DNA of 64,000 nucleotides from an uncultured Armatimonadota bacterium (GTDB lineage Bacteria; Armatimonadota; Fimbriimonadia; Fimbriimonadales; Fimbriimonadaceae): assembly GCA_903927345.1 (NCBI GenBank), contig CAIYMO010000049.1, forward strand, positions 124,001-188,000, written 5' to 3'. Position 1 is the stretch's first letter; each line of letters starts with the position of its first letter. A program made the position numbers and the translations under genes. Below the pieces are notes generated by a model. The model made no database searches and was not told where the DNA came from. It saw only the letters and a list, made by a program, of their open reading frames with translations. Positions 41,428 to 48,381 of the stretch are shown one piece after another.

Positions 41428-42657
41428 ATGGCAATTTTTAGGCGACTTGTAGGCGCCCTCGTTGTGTCGTGTTTGGCCGTTTCTGCCTGGGCGCAGGAAC
41501 TTACGGCTGAGCAAAAGACCAAGATCTTGGCGGACGTGGAAGGAATCGTGACGGAACGGGCATTTGTTCCGGGCGTCGACTTTTCCAAGTGGAAGACCTT
41601 CATCGAATCGAAGCAGAAGTCGATTGACGAAGCGAAGGACGTTGGTGCATTCACTCGTGCTGTGAACCAAACCCTTCGCGAATTTGGTCTTTCTCACATG
41701 GCGCTCCTCAACCCTCGATCCACCCAGGCTCGCACGGCAACCACCACGGTTGGACCGGGCATGAGCCTTGTTGTTGAAGACAAGGGATTGCGAGTACGCG
41801 CAGTCGTTCCTGAGGGACCCGCAAAGGCCGCCGGAATCAGCGAGAAAGAGGTCATCACGGCGGTTAACGGTGCCAAACCAACCACGATTGAAGCACTTAA
41901 CGGAGAGAAGGGTGCCAAGTTTAAAGTCGAAGTCGAAAACGAGAAGGGCGAAAAGCGAGAGATTGAGCTTGAGCTGAAGGAGTACTCCACAGTTCGAAAA
42001 AACACGGTGACCTGGTTTGGCGAAGACGCCGCACTTGTGCGGGTGAATTCGTTCACGCGAGGCTATGAGCGCAATAACATCGAAGAGCTGATTACGGAAG
42101 CCAGCAAGGCCAAGCACTTGATCTTGGACCTGAGATCAAACGGTGGCGGCGCCGTCAATAACCTTCGTCACCTCCTCTCCTGCTTGATGCCCGACAACAC
42201 GGCTTATGGCACCTTCATCAGCCGAACAACGGCCAAGGACTTCACGGACGCGAAGCCGGGCGAGGAAGCCACACCAGAGAAGATCGCAGATTGGGCTCCG
42301 GTTAAGGCGAAGACTGTGAAGGGCAAGATTGAGCCGTTTAAGGGCACGATTGCGGTTTTGATCAACCGAGGATCGGCGAGCGCGAGCGAGATTTGTTCCG
42401 CGGCGTTGCAAGAGCTTCGCGGAGCAAAGGTCATTGGGACCAAGACTGCAGGCGCGGTCTTGGCCTCGGTCTTCCGAAACATCAGCGAGGGATTCTCTGT
42501 CCAGTACCCGGTGAGCGACTATGTAACGATTAAGGGCAAGAGGCTGGAGAAGGGTCCTGTGGTGCCTGACTTCGAAGTAACGGCAGTCAGACAGGGCGAA
42601 GGACCCGATCCAGTTGTCGAGAAGGCCCTCGAAGTTCTCCGCGGCGGCAGCAAGTAA
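41428..42657 (+). CDS. S41-family C-terminal processing peptidase with PDZ domain
   Basis: A 409-residue exported Ser/Lys protease. Signal peptide (about 1-21, ending SAWAQ), an N-terminal helical region, a PDZ domain (about 110-185; GPGMSLVVEDKGLRVRAVVP then AAGISEKEVITAVNGAKP), and the S41 core with HLILDLRSNGGGAVNNLRHL, IAVLINRGSASASEICSAAL (nucleophile Ser in GSASASE) and VIGTKTAGAVLASVF (Lys). CtpA-like enzymes trim periplasmic proteins and peptidoglycan hydrolases. Substrates are unknown here. argB is convergent ten bases downstream. Confidence 0.93.
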   Translation: MAIFRRLVGALVVSCLAVSAWAQELTAEQKTKILADVEGIVTERAFVPGVDFSKWKTFIESKQKSIDEAKDVGAFTRAVNQTLREFGLSHMALLNPRSTQARTATTTVGPGMSLVVEDKGLRVRAVVPEGPAKAAGISEKEVITAVNGAKPTTIEALNGEKGAKFKVEVENEKGEKREIELELKEYSTVRKNTVTWFGEDAALVRVNSFTRGYERNNIEELITEASKAKHLILDLRSNGGGAVNNLRHLLSCLMPDNTAYGTFISRTTAKDFTDAKPGEEATPEKIADWAPVKAKTVKGKIEPFKGTIAVLINRGSASASEICSAALQELRGAKVIGTKTAGAVLASVFRNISEGFSVQYPVSDYVTIKGKRLEKGPVVPDFEVTAVRQGEGPDPVVEKALEVLRGGSK

Positions 42658-42667
42658 TCAACCCGCG

Positions 42668-43513
42668 TTAGCGGACGATCATCGTGCCGACGCCTGCGTC
42701 GGTGAAGATCTCGAGAAGAAGGGAGTTGGAACTGGAACCATCGATAAGGTGGACACTTCCAACTCCCTTTTCGATGGCCTCGATGCCTGCTTCAAGTTTG
42801 GGGATCATTCCGCCGTCTGCTCGCTTTTGAGCGATCATATCGGCGGCTTCCGCGGTAGTTAGACGAGAGATTGTTGACGCGGGGTCGTTGCGATCGGACA
42901 GGACTCCGGCAGTATCCGAAAGGAGGACGAGCTTGGACGCGCTGAGCGCGGATGCAAGAGCCGCGGCGGCGGTATCGGCGTTCACATTGAGCGGCTGGTG
43001 ATCGCTATCTGTTGCGACCGAACACACTACAGGAATGAAGCCAGCAGCAAGGGCAACGGAGACGATTTCGTCGTTGACCTGGGTGATGTTCCCTACTCTG
43101 CCGAGTTGGGCGGAGATCGGTTCAGCGACGAGCAAATTTCCATCGCGGCCAGAGAGCCCGACGGCTTTCCCTCCGAGTCTTTGGATGAGGCCGACAAGTG
43201 ACTTATTCGCTCGACCCGCGAGGGCCATTTCCACGACTTCCATGGTGGTGTCGTCGGTGACTCGGAGGCCTTCATGAGTCTGCTTTTCAATTCCGAGCTT
43301 CTTCAGCCAGGTATCGATTTCGGGCCCACCGCCATGGACTAGAACGACGCGAATTCCCACCAACGAGAGCAAAAGAACGTTCCGGATGACGCTCTCGGTG
43401 GCGTGCGCCGAACGCATCGCTGACCCCCCAAATTTCACCACAAAGGTGTGGCTCTGAAACTGTTGAATATACGGGAGGGCTTGGTTGAGAATGTCGCCGC
43501 GAATATCGGTCAC
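42668..43513 (-). CDS. argB: Acetylglutamate kinase
   Basis: ArgB phosphorylates N-acetylglutamate in arginine synthesis. Family marks are ALPYIQQFQSHTFVVKFGGSAM, the VVLVHGGGPEID loop, GIEKQTHEGLRVTDDTTMEV, AVGLSGRDGNLL, NVNADTAAAALASAL, LVLLSDTAGVL and the final MIPKLEAGIEAIEKG. The GTG at 43513 gives the usual length (281 residues); a GTG at 43558 would add 15 residues. No N-terminal extension typical of arginine-inhibited hexameric ArgB is evident with the shorter start, but the distinction is uncertain. It is not in an arg cluster. A coiled-coil gene is divergent. Confidence 0.95.
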   Translation of the reverse strand: MTDIRGDILNQALPYIQQFQSHTFVVKFGGSAMRSAHATESVIRNVLLLSLVGIRVVLVHGGGPEIDTWLKKLGIEKQTHEGLRVTDDTTMEVVEMALAGRANKSLVGLIQRLGGKAVGLSGRDGNLLVAEPISAQLGRVGNITQVNDEIVSVALAAGFIPVVCSVATDSDHQPLNVNADTAAAALASALSASKLVLLSDTAGVLSDRNDPASTISRLTTAEAADMIAQKRADGGMIPKLEAGIEAIEKGVGSVHLIDGSSSNSLLLEIFTDAGVGTMIVR

Positions 43514-43571
43514 AAAAAGAGTATGACCGCTTAACAATCCGATAAAAAAGTGGCACAATGAGGGGGTCGGT

Positions 43572-44147
43572 TTGGTTATGCAAGACGTTGTTGTACTGCT
43601 CGAAGAACTTCAGATCCTAGCGATCGAAGAGCCTCGCACCATTGTGGGGCGACTTACGTTTGGTCTTGATAAAGAAGAGATTCAACTCCAGATTGATAAG
43701 ATCAAGCAAACACTTCCTTCGGAGATTAAAGGCGCGGCTCAGAACATGCGTCAGTCCGAGGAAATCAAGCGCACTGCCCAAGAAACTGCAGAACAGATTA
43801 TTGACAGTGCGAAACGAGAAGCAGCACGGCTTCTGGACGCGGCCAACGAGCAGTCTTCACAGGTTCTGGAGACGGCTAAGATCCAGCAGGAGCGGCTTGT
43901 GAGCGAGAACGAAGTGTTCCGACTGGCCAAAGACCAGGCCGAAGGGCTGCGCAACGAAGCCGAGCGAACTGCGGCGCAGATTCGGCGTGGTGCAGATCAA
44001 TACGCTGCGGACTTGTTGGCTCGACTTGAGTCTAACGTTGAGCGCATCGCTTCCTCGGTCCGCGCAAGCCAAGCAGAGCTTGGAGCCATGGAGAGTAGTG
44101 CACCTGTTTCGATCCAAAATCGACCTGCAGAGCGCATCCGAGTCTAA
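43572..44147 (+). CDS. Coiled-coil protein of unknown function
   Basis: A 191-residue protein. A short ordered start (VVVLLEELQILAIEEPRTIVGRLTFGLD, about 5-32) resembles the beginning of a DivIVA/FlaA-like or cell-division scaffold, followed by a long coiled coil (about 35-165) rich in A, E, Q, R and K with heptads such as AAQNMRQSEEIKRTAQETAEQI and NEAERTAAQIRRGADQY. No membrane helix. Long helices of this type also occur in ATP synthase b-subunits, but there is no atp context. Start is TTG at 43572 or ATG at 43578. A strong terminator follows. Confidence 0.65.
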   Translation: MVMQDVVVLLEELQILAIEEPRTIVGRLTFGLDKEEIQLQIDKIKQTLPSEIKGAAQNMRQSEEIKRTAQETAEQIIDSAKREAARLLDAANEQSSQVLETAKIQQERLVSENEVFRLAKDQAEGLRNEAERTAAQIRRGADQYAADLLARLESNVERIASSVRASQAELGAMESSAPVSIQNRPAERIRV

Positions 44148-44166
44148 GAATTGCGGACACAAAAAA

Positions 44167-44191
44167 AGCGGGAGCCGAATCGGCTCCCGCT
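44167..44191. terminator. Strong bidirectional terminator
   Basis: AGCGGGAGCCG and CGGCTCCCGCT form an 11-base stem around AAT, flanked by A7 on the left and T8 on the right. It serves the coiled-coil gene (+) and the YHS gene (-). Confidence 0.92.
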
Positions 44192-44206
44192 TTTTTTTCG
44201 ATGACC

Positions 44207-44476
44207 TTACTTGGTCTTCTTTGGAACTGGAACGTGGTCGGCGTTCTTGTACTTCTCTGGATCCTTCTCAAAGGCTGGTTTGCAACCGGCGCAGCAGAAG
44301 TAGTAGCGGTTACCCTTGTAGTCGGAGAACAGCTTGGCTTTGGTCGCCTTCTTGACGTCGACTTTGTCCTGTGGCATCACCGCGCAGTGGAGATCCTTGG
44401 TCTTACCCGTGCCCTGAGCATTGATCGCAGGAACGACCATTGCGCAGACCAGGAGGGCTGTAGCGAGTTTCTTCAT
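44207..44476 (-). CDS. Secreted YHS-domain protein
   Basis: An 89-residue exported protein: signal peptide (KKLATALLVCAMVVPAINAQ) and one YHS domain, CAVMPQDKVDVKKATKAKLF and YYFCCAGCKPAFEKDPEKY, ending in a Lys/Pro tail. YHS domains bind metals, typically copper, through Cys in CxxM and CxxC positions; here CAVM, then CCAGC. A periplasmic copper-binding or electron-transfer role is likely. Starts from ATG with TATACT nine bases upstream. Confidence 0.88.
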   Translation of the reverse strand: MKKLATALLVCAMVVPAINAQGTGKTKDLHCAVMPQDKVDVKKATKAKLFSDYKGNRYYFCCAGCKPAFEKDPEKYKNADHVPVPKKTK

Positions 44477-44501
44477 GTCAATTCAAGTATAGTCACGAAC
44501 G
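44477..44501. promoter_or_regulatory. 25-base divergent promoter with interlocked -10 boxes
   Basis: AGTATAGT at 44486-44493 contains TATAGT for the plus-strand gene (gap of 8 to its GTG) and, on the minus strand, TATACT (gap of 9 to its ATG). The two hexamers share four positions. Neither gene has a Shine-Dalgarno sequence. Confidence 0.6.
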
Positions 44502-45215
44502 GTGGGAAAAGTTTCGTTTTTGCATACGAACGATATGCATGGAACGCTTTCAGACGAGGTCTTTGAGAAGCTCAAGGTGCTTAGGTCGGGTTGCGATCTG
44601 TACTTCGATTGTGGCGACTGCATCAAGACAGGAAACTTAGGAATTCCATTGGGCACTGACCCCGTTTGGGCGAAACTAGACGCGCTCAGCGTTGATTCGT
44701 CGGTGCTGGGAAACCGAGAAACCCATCCGCTTGCAAAGGTTCAGCGTGACAAGTTGCGTGGAGTTGCGCACCACGTTGTCGTCGCCAATATGTGGAACCT
44801 TGATGGCGAATCTTTTACAAATCGATCCCTGACCTTTCAGGATGTGAACGGTTTGAAGATTGGCGTTCTTGGTGTAATGGTGCCGATGGCAACCGAGCAG
44901 AAGCGGGACAAAGCACTTTGGTCTACGCGCTGGACGCAGCCGATTCCCGAGGCAGTCAAGATGGCGGAGAGTATGCGAGCGGAGTGCGACCTTTTGATTG
45001 CCCTGACCCACATTGGTTTCAAGCGAGACATTGAGCTGGCTCAGTCAGCTCCTCAGATTGACATCATTTTCGGCGGGCACTCACACACGGTTCTGACGAA
45101 GCCACACCGCGAGGGAAGAACCTACATCTGCCAGGGTGGCTCTCACAACCGTTTTGCGGGGGTTTATGAGTGGTCGGATGGCGAACTCACCGGCGAGTTG
45201 CACTCACTCCGGTAG
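44502..45215 (+). CDS. Metallophosphoesterase (5'-nucleotidase-like), single domain
   Basis: A 237-residue cytoplasmic metallophosphoesterase. Metal-binding blocks are FLHTNDMHGTL (Asp, His), DLYFDCGDCIKTG (GD), SVLGNRETHP (GN(R/H)E), ALTHIGFKRDIELAQ (His) and IIFGGHSHTVL (GGHSH), the layout of the catalytic domain of UshA/5'-nucleotidases. The C-terminal 5'-nucleotidase domain that binds nucleotides is missing, as is a signal peptide, so the substrate is uncertain. Start is GTG at 44502. The end overlaps the convergent nitrilase gene by 12 bases. Confidence 0.88.
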   Translation: MGKVSFLHTNDMHGTLSDEVFEKLKVLRSGCDLYFDCGDCIKTGNLGIPLGTDPVWAKLDALSVDSSVLGNRETHPLAKVQRDKLRGVAHHVVVANMWNLDGESFTNRSLTFQDVNGLKIGVLGVMVPMATEQKRDKALWSTRWTQPIPEAVKMAESMRAECDLLIALTHIGFKRDIELAQSAPQIDIIFGGHSHTVLTKPHREGRTYICQGGSHNRFAGVYEWSDGELTGELHSLR

Positions 45216-46070
45216 GTGATCGGCGTCGGCAACCAGATTGCGAATGGTCGGCCAGGCAGATTGGAGATCGGAAATGAGCGGGGTAGATGCTCTGGCAATT
45301 TGTACGAGACCCAAATCCAGCTCGGTCATGATCATAGCTTCCCTTCCGACCGGGGCTTCGACGAGGACTCGCCCAAATGGATCTGTGATCATTGAGCCAC
45401 CGACAAAGCCTTTGCCACCTTCGAAGCCCACGAGTTGGCATAGGATGCAGAACACGCCGTGTTCTTCGCTAATGCCTCTTACGAGCCTTCCGTAGCGATC
45501 ATGATTTTCGATGTGCTCGCCGTTGAAACCTCGTGCTGGTGAGGCTGAAGGGATGACCATTGTGGTCGCTCCGGAGACGGCGGTCATGGTTGGGAAGATC
45601 GAGTGCCATACGTCTTCGCAGATCATCATTCCGGTTTTCCCAAGCTGGGTTTCGACGACTCCGAGGGCGCGACCCCGAGAGACAAATCGGTCTTCGTCGA
45701 AGACACCGTAGGTGGGCAAGAAGAACTTTTGGTAGCTGTGATTGTGGACGCAACCTTCCGAGCTACACGTCAAGTATGCAGAGGAATTGTATATGTTTCC
45801 ATCCTCAAGTTGATAATATCCGACAATGACATCAACCTTTGACTCGAGCTTGGAACGTAGCCGACTGCCAAGTTCATCGGCAAGCTGTTGGCTAGTTAGG
45901 CAGAGTTCGACAACTCCGCCTTCCAGGAAGTAGCCAGTCGTTGCCGTCTCCGGAAATGCGACCAATACTGCTCCTTCCGCCGCCGATTGAAGGATTCCTT
46001 CAGCGATTCGATCAAGGTTGATCGAGAGCTTTCCTTTATCCGGAGCGAATTGCACTGCAGCGACGAGCAT
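45204..46070 (-). CDS. Carbon-nitrogen hydrolase (nitrilase superfamily)
   Basis: A 288-residue amidase of the nitrilase fold. The catalytic triad is Glu in GAVLVAFPETATTGYF, Lys in HNHSYQKFFLPTYGVFDEDR and Cys in GKTGMMICEDVWHSIFP. The CEDVW context and KxxLPTY(G)VFDE block are those of the glutaminase domain of glutamine-dependent NAD synthetase (NadE), but the C-terminal synthetase part is absent, so this is either a free glutaminase subunit or another amidase. It lies 13 bases after the AddA-like gene on the same strand but has its own TAGACT box. Confidence 0.85.
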   Translation of the reverse strand: MLVAAVQFAPDKGKLSINLDRIAEGILQSAAEGAVLVAFPETATTGYFLEGGVVELCLTSQQLADELGSRLRSKLESKVDVIVGYYQLEDGNIYNSSAYLTCSSEGCVHNHSYQKFFLPTYGVFDEDRFVSRGRALGVVETQLGKTGMMICEDVWHSIFPTMTAVSGATTMVIPSASPARGFNGEHIENHDRYGRLVRGISEEHGVFCILCQLVGFEGGKGFVGGSMITDPFGRVLVEAPVGREAMIMTELDLGLVQIARASTPLISDLQSAWPTIRNLVADADHLPE

Positions 46071-46076
46071 CTTCGT

Positions 46077-46082
46077 AGTCTA
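46077..46082 (-). promoter_or_regulatory. -10 box of the nitrilase gene
   Basis: Minus-strand TAGACT, 6 bases before the ATG at 46070. Confidence 0.55.
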
Positions 46083-46083
46083 C

Positions 46084-48381
46084 TCAGTGCGCCGAATCTG
46101 TCGGAACGACGGAGAGCATGCTGGAGAATGCCTCGCTACCAATGGTGGATCGAACGAGCTCATTCAGCCCGGAGCGGTTGCCGTCCCAGCCGACGAGGAT
46201 GAGCTTTTCCTTAGCGCGGGTCATTGCGACGTACTGCAGCCGACACAGCTCGGCAATTCGGTTTGCCTTTTCTTGTTCGCGCAGGAATTCGAAGACATAG
46301 CTCGTTGCCCCAGTTTGCCAATATCCAAACCATCCGCGTTCAGCATCAAAAACGGGCGCGTAGACAGGCATCGCTTTGTGCAACATTGCGTCAGCAAGAA
46401 TCACAATTGGCCATTCCAAGCCTTTCGCGCTGTGGATTGTGATCGTCGTGACGAGATCTTCGTTGGAGTCGACGATGGAGGGATCAACCTCGGCGTCAGA
46501 GAGTTTTTCGACGTCCTGAATCATTGCCGCGTACTCAAGAGCGTCAAGTTCGGGTTTGGACGCGGCGAGCACGAGGAGCTTGCGGACATTTTCGATTCGC
46601 TTTCGCGCGCCTTGGCGAGTTGCCAGGTTCATGAGGAGGTCTGATTCAGCCATGATCTGCGAGATCACTTCCCAGGCCGGGAGTCGGTCCGCGAGGTCTC
46701 GGAGGGGGAGGAACCACGACTTGAACCGGTTGAACTTATCAGTGTCTTCCTCGTTAGCGGGTTCAAACTCGAAGGGGTTGCCCTCTTGAGTTCCGATGAG
46801 GATGATTGAGTCGAGGGAGAGTTCGCAGACCGGGCTTCGGAGGCAAGCGATGAGGGCAAATCGGTTTTCGCTATCCGATAGGGCGGTGAGGGTGTTGCAG
46901 ATGTCTCTGACTTCTAGCTTTGCGTAGTAGTTTGACTTTCCGGCGCTTTCTCTCACGCCGATTCCTTCGCGGCGCAGGTGGTTTGCGATGATCTTGCCGC
47001 GCTTGTGGTTCGAGGTTAGGATGGCGATGTCGCCGAGGTTCTTCCCTTCTTGCTGGAGTTGCCTAATCTTGAACGCCAACTCGTGCCACGCCTCTTTTGC
47101 GCCGAGCATGAGGACTTCGGAGTGGACGGGGGTTGGCATCCACGGAGCTGCGTCAAGCGAACGATCGTTTACGGCGGTCATCGGTTGATAGCGCCCCTGC
47201 ATGGCTCCAGAGAACACGACGTCAACGAGCTCCTGAATCGGCGGCTTACTCCGATGGCTCTTACTCAGGCGCATGATCTGGTCAGGAGCGTAGCCTCGGA
47301 TGAAGTCTCCGACCGCGTTTCGGAACAGGAAGATTGACTGCTTGTCGTCGCCTACCAGCATCTTGGATTCAGGTTGCAAGGCGGCGAGAAGACGCATCTG
47401 GTTCGGATTCAGGTCCTGACTTTCGTCGACCATGACATGCCGATATTGCCTATTGAGTCGATCTCTGACTTCGGGTGAAACTTCAAGCAGACGGACGGTT
47501 CTCGATTCGAGCGCGCTGTAGTCAAGGGCGTTCATTTGTCGGTGCTGCTCGTCGAGCATCGACCATGCGGTAAGCGCCAACTGAGCAATGCCTACGACAA
47601 GCTCGGCTCCGGCGAGGGATTCTTGTGGTGACAGGCGGTTCTTGAGCCACGGAAACTCGCCATGCCGTTTGTCGGCTTTAAGGTCTTTGAAGACCGCTTC
47701 GTGCCAATTGGTTTCACCAATCGGAGGGCGGTGGCTGGCAGGAATGACTTGCTTCAGGTCCTCATCGGTATGCCGCAGGAAGTCCTCGGGAGACGAGTAG
47801 AGCTTTGAGAGGAAGCTCCGTGTATGACCGCTGTCTCGGAAGTTGCTGAGCGCACCACCGACAAGGTCCATGAGTTTGGCGTATGACCCGTGACCATCGC
47901 GCTCAGTCTTTCCGGCCAGCCGGCGGAGAGCGACCCGGGTCTGAGAACCTTCCTCTTCGATATGCCCAACCGCTCGTTTGATGCACTCGGTCACCAGACG
48001 TGCAGACTCGCCACCCGTGACGACATCAAACTTTGGATCGAGGCCGGCAGCAGGCGAGTTCTCTCTCAGGACTCGCTCATAGAAGCTATGAATCGTCTGA
48101 ATCGGACCAGTTTCTGCCTCCTGGGCTTCGTCTAAAAGGTGCCGCTTGCGGAGCTTGCCTACGATTCGGCTCTTCATTTCCGCCGCCGCCTTTTTGGTGA
48201 ACGTGATGGTCAGGATTTGACTTGGACGGGCGCCGTGGTTCTCGATGAGGTTGAGATACCGCTCGGAGAGGACGGTTGTTTTGCCCGAGCCAGCTGAAGC
48301 GATGACGACAAACTCTCCGGTCGTTCGCTGAACGACGGCTTGTTGCTCATCGGTTAATGAGATGATCTTTTCTTCGCTCAA
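46084..48381 (-). CDS. UvrD/AddA-like superfamily 1 helicase without nuclease domain
   Basis: A 765-residue SF1A helicase. Motif Q/I: SLTDEQQAVVQR and VIASAGSGKTTVLSERYL (Walker A about 28-36); Ia: ILTITFTKKAAAEMKSR; II: HVMVDESQDLNPNQ (about 317); III: MLVGDDKQSIFLFRNA; IV: the MRLSKSHRSKPPIQ block; V: VTTITIHSAKGLEWPIVILA (about 647); VI: YVAMTRAKEKLIL. The order and the AddB-like gene directly upstream (four-base overlap) suggest an AddA role in double-strand break repair. The C-terminal PD-(D/E)XK nuclease of AddA is missing; the protein ends shortly after motif VI. It is more likely a helicase partner than a nuclease. Confidence 0.88.
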   Translation of the reverse strand: MSEEKIISLTDEQQAVVQRTTGEFVVIASAGSGKTTVLSERYLNLIENHGARPSQILTITFTKKAAAEMKSRIVGKLRKRHLLDEAQEAETGPIQTIHSFYERVLRENSPAAGLDPKFDVVTGGESARLVTECIKRAVGHIEEEGSQTRVALRRLAGKTERDGHGSYAKLMDLVGGALSNFRDSGHTRSFLSKLYSSPEDFLRHTDEDLKQVIPASHRPPIGETNWHEAVFKDLKADKRHGEFPWLKNRLSPQESLAGAELVVGIAQLALTAWSMLDEQHRQMNALDYSALESRTVRLLEVSPEVRDRLNRQYRHVMVDESQDLNPNQMRLLAALQPESKMLVGDDKQSIFLFRNAVGDFIRGYAPDQIMRLSKSHRSKPPIQELVDVVFSGAMQGRYQPMTAVNDRSLDAAPWMPTPVHSEVLMLGAKEAWHELAFKIRQLQQEGKNLGDIAILTSNHKRGKIIANHLRREGIGVRESAGKSNYYAKLEVRDICNTLTALSDSENRFALIACLRSPVCELSLDSIILIGTQEGNPFEFEPANEEDTDKFNRFKSWFLPLRDLADRLPAWEVISQIMAESDLLMNLATRQGARKRIENVRKLLVLAASKPELDALEYAAMIQDVEKLSDAEVDPSIVDSNEDLVTTITIHSAKGLEWPIVILADAMLHKAMPVYAPVFDAERGWFGYWQTGATSYVFEFLREQEKANRIAELCRLQYVAMTRAKEKLILVGWDGNRSGLNELVRSTIGSEAFSSMLSVVPTDSAH

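Noticed and set aside
43572-44147. ATP synthase subunit b
   Set aside because: It has a coiled coil but no membrane helix and no atp neighbours.
45204-46070. Complete NAD synthetase
   Set aside because: Only the glutaminase-like domain is present; the ATP-pyrophosphatase part is missing.
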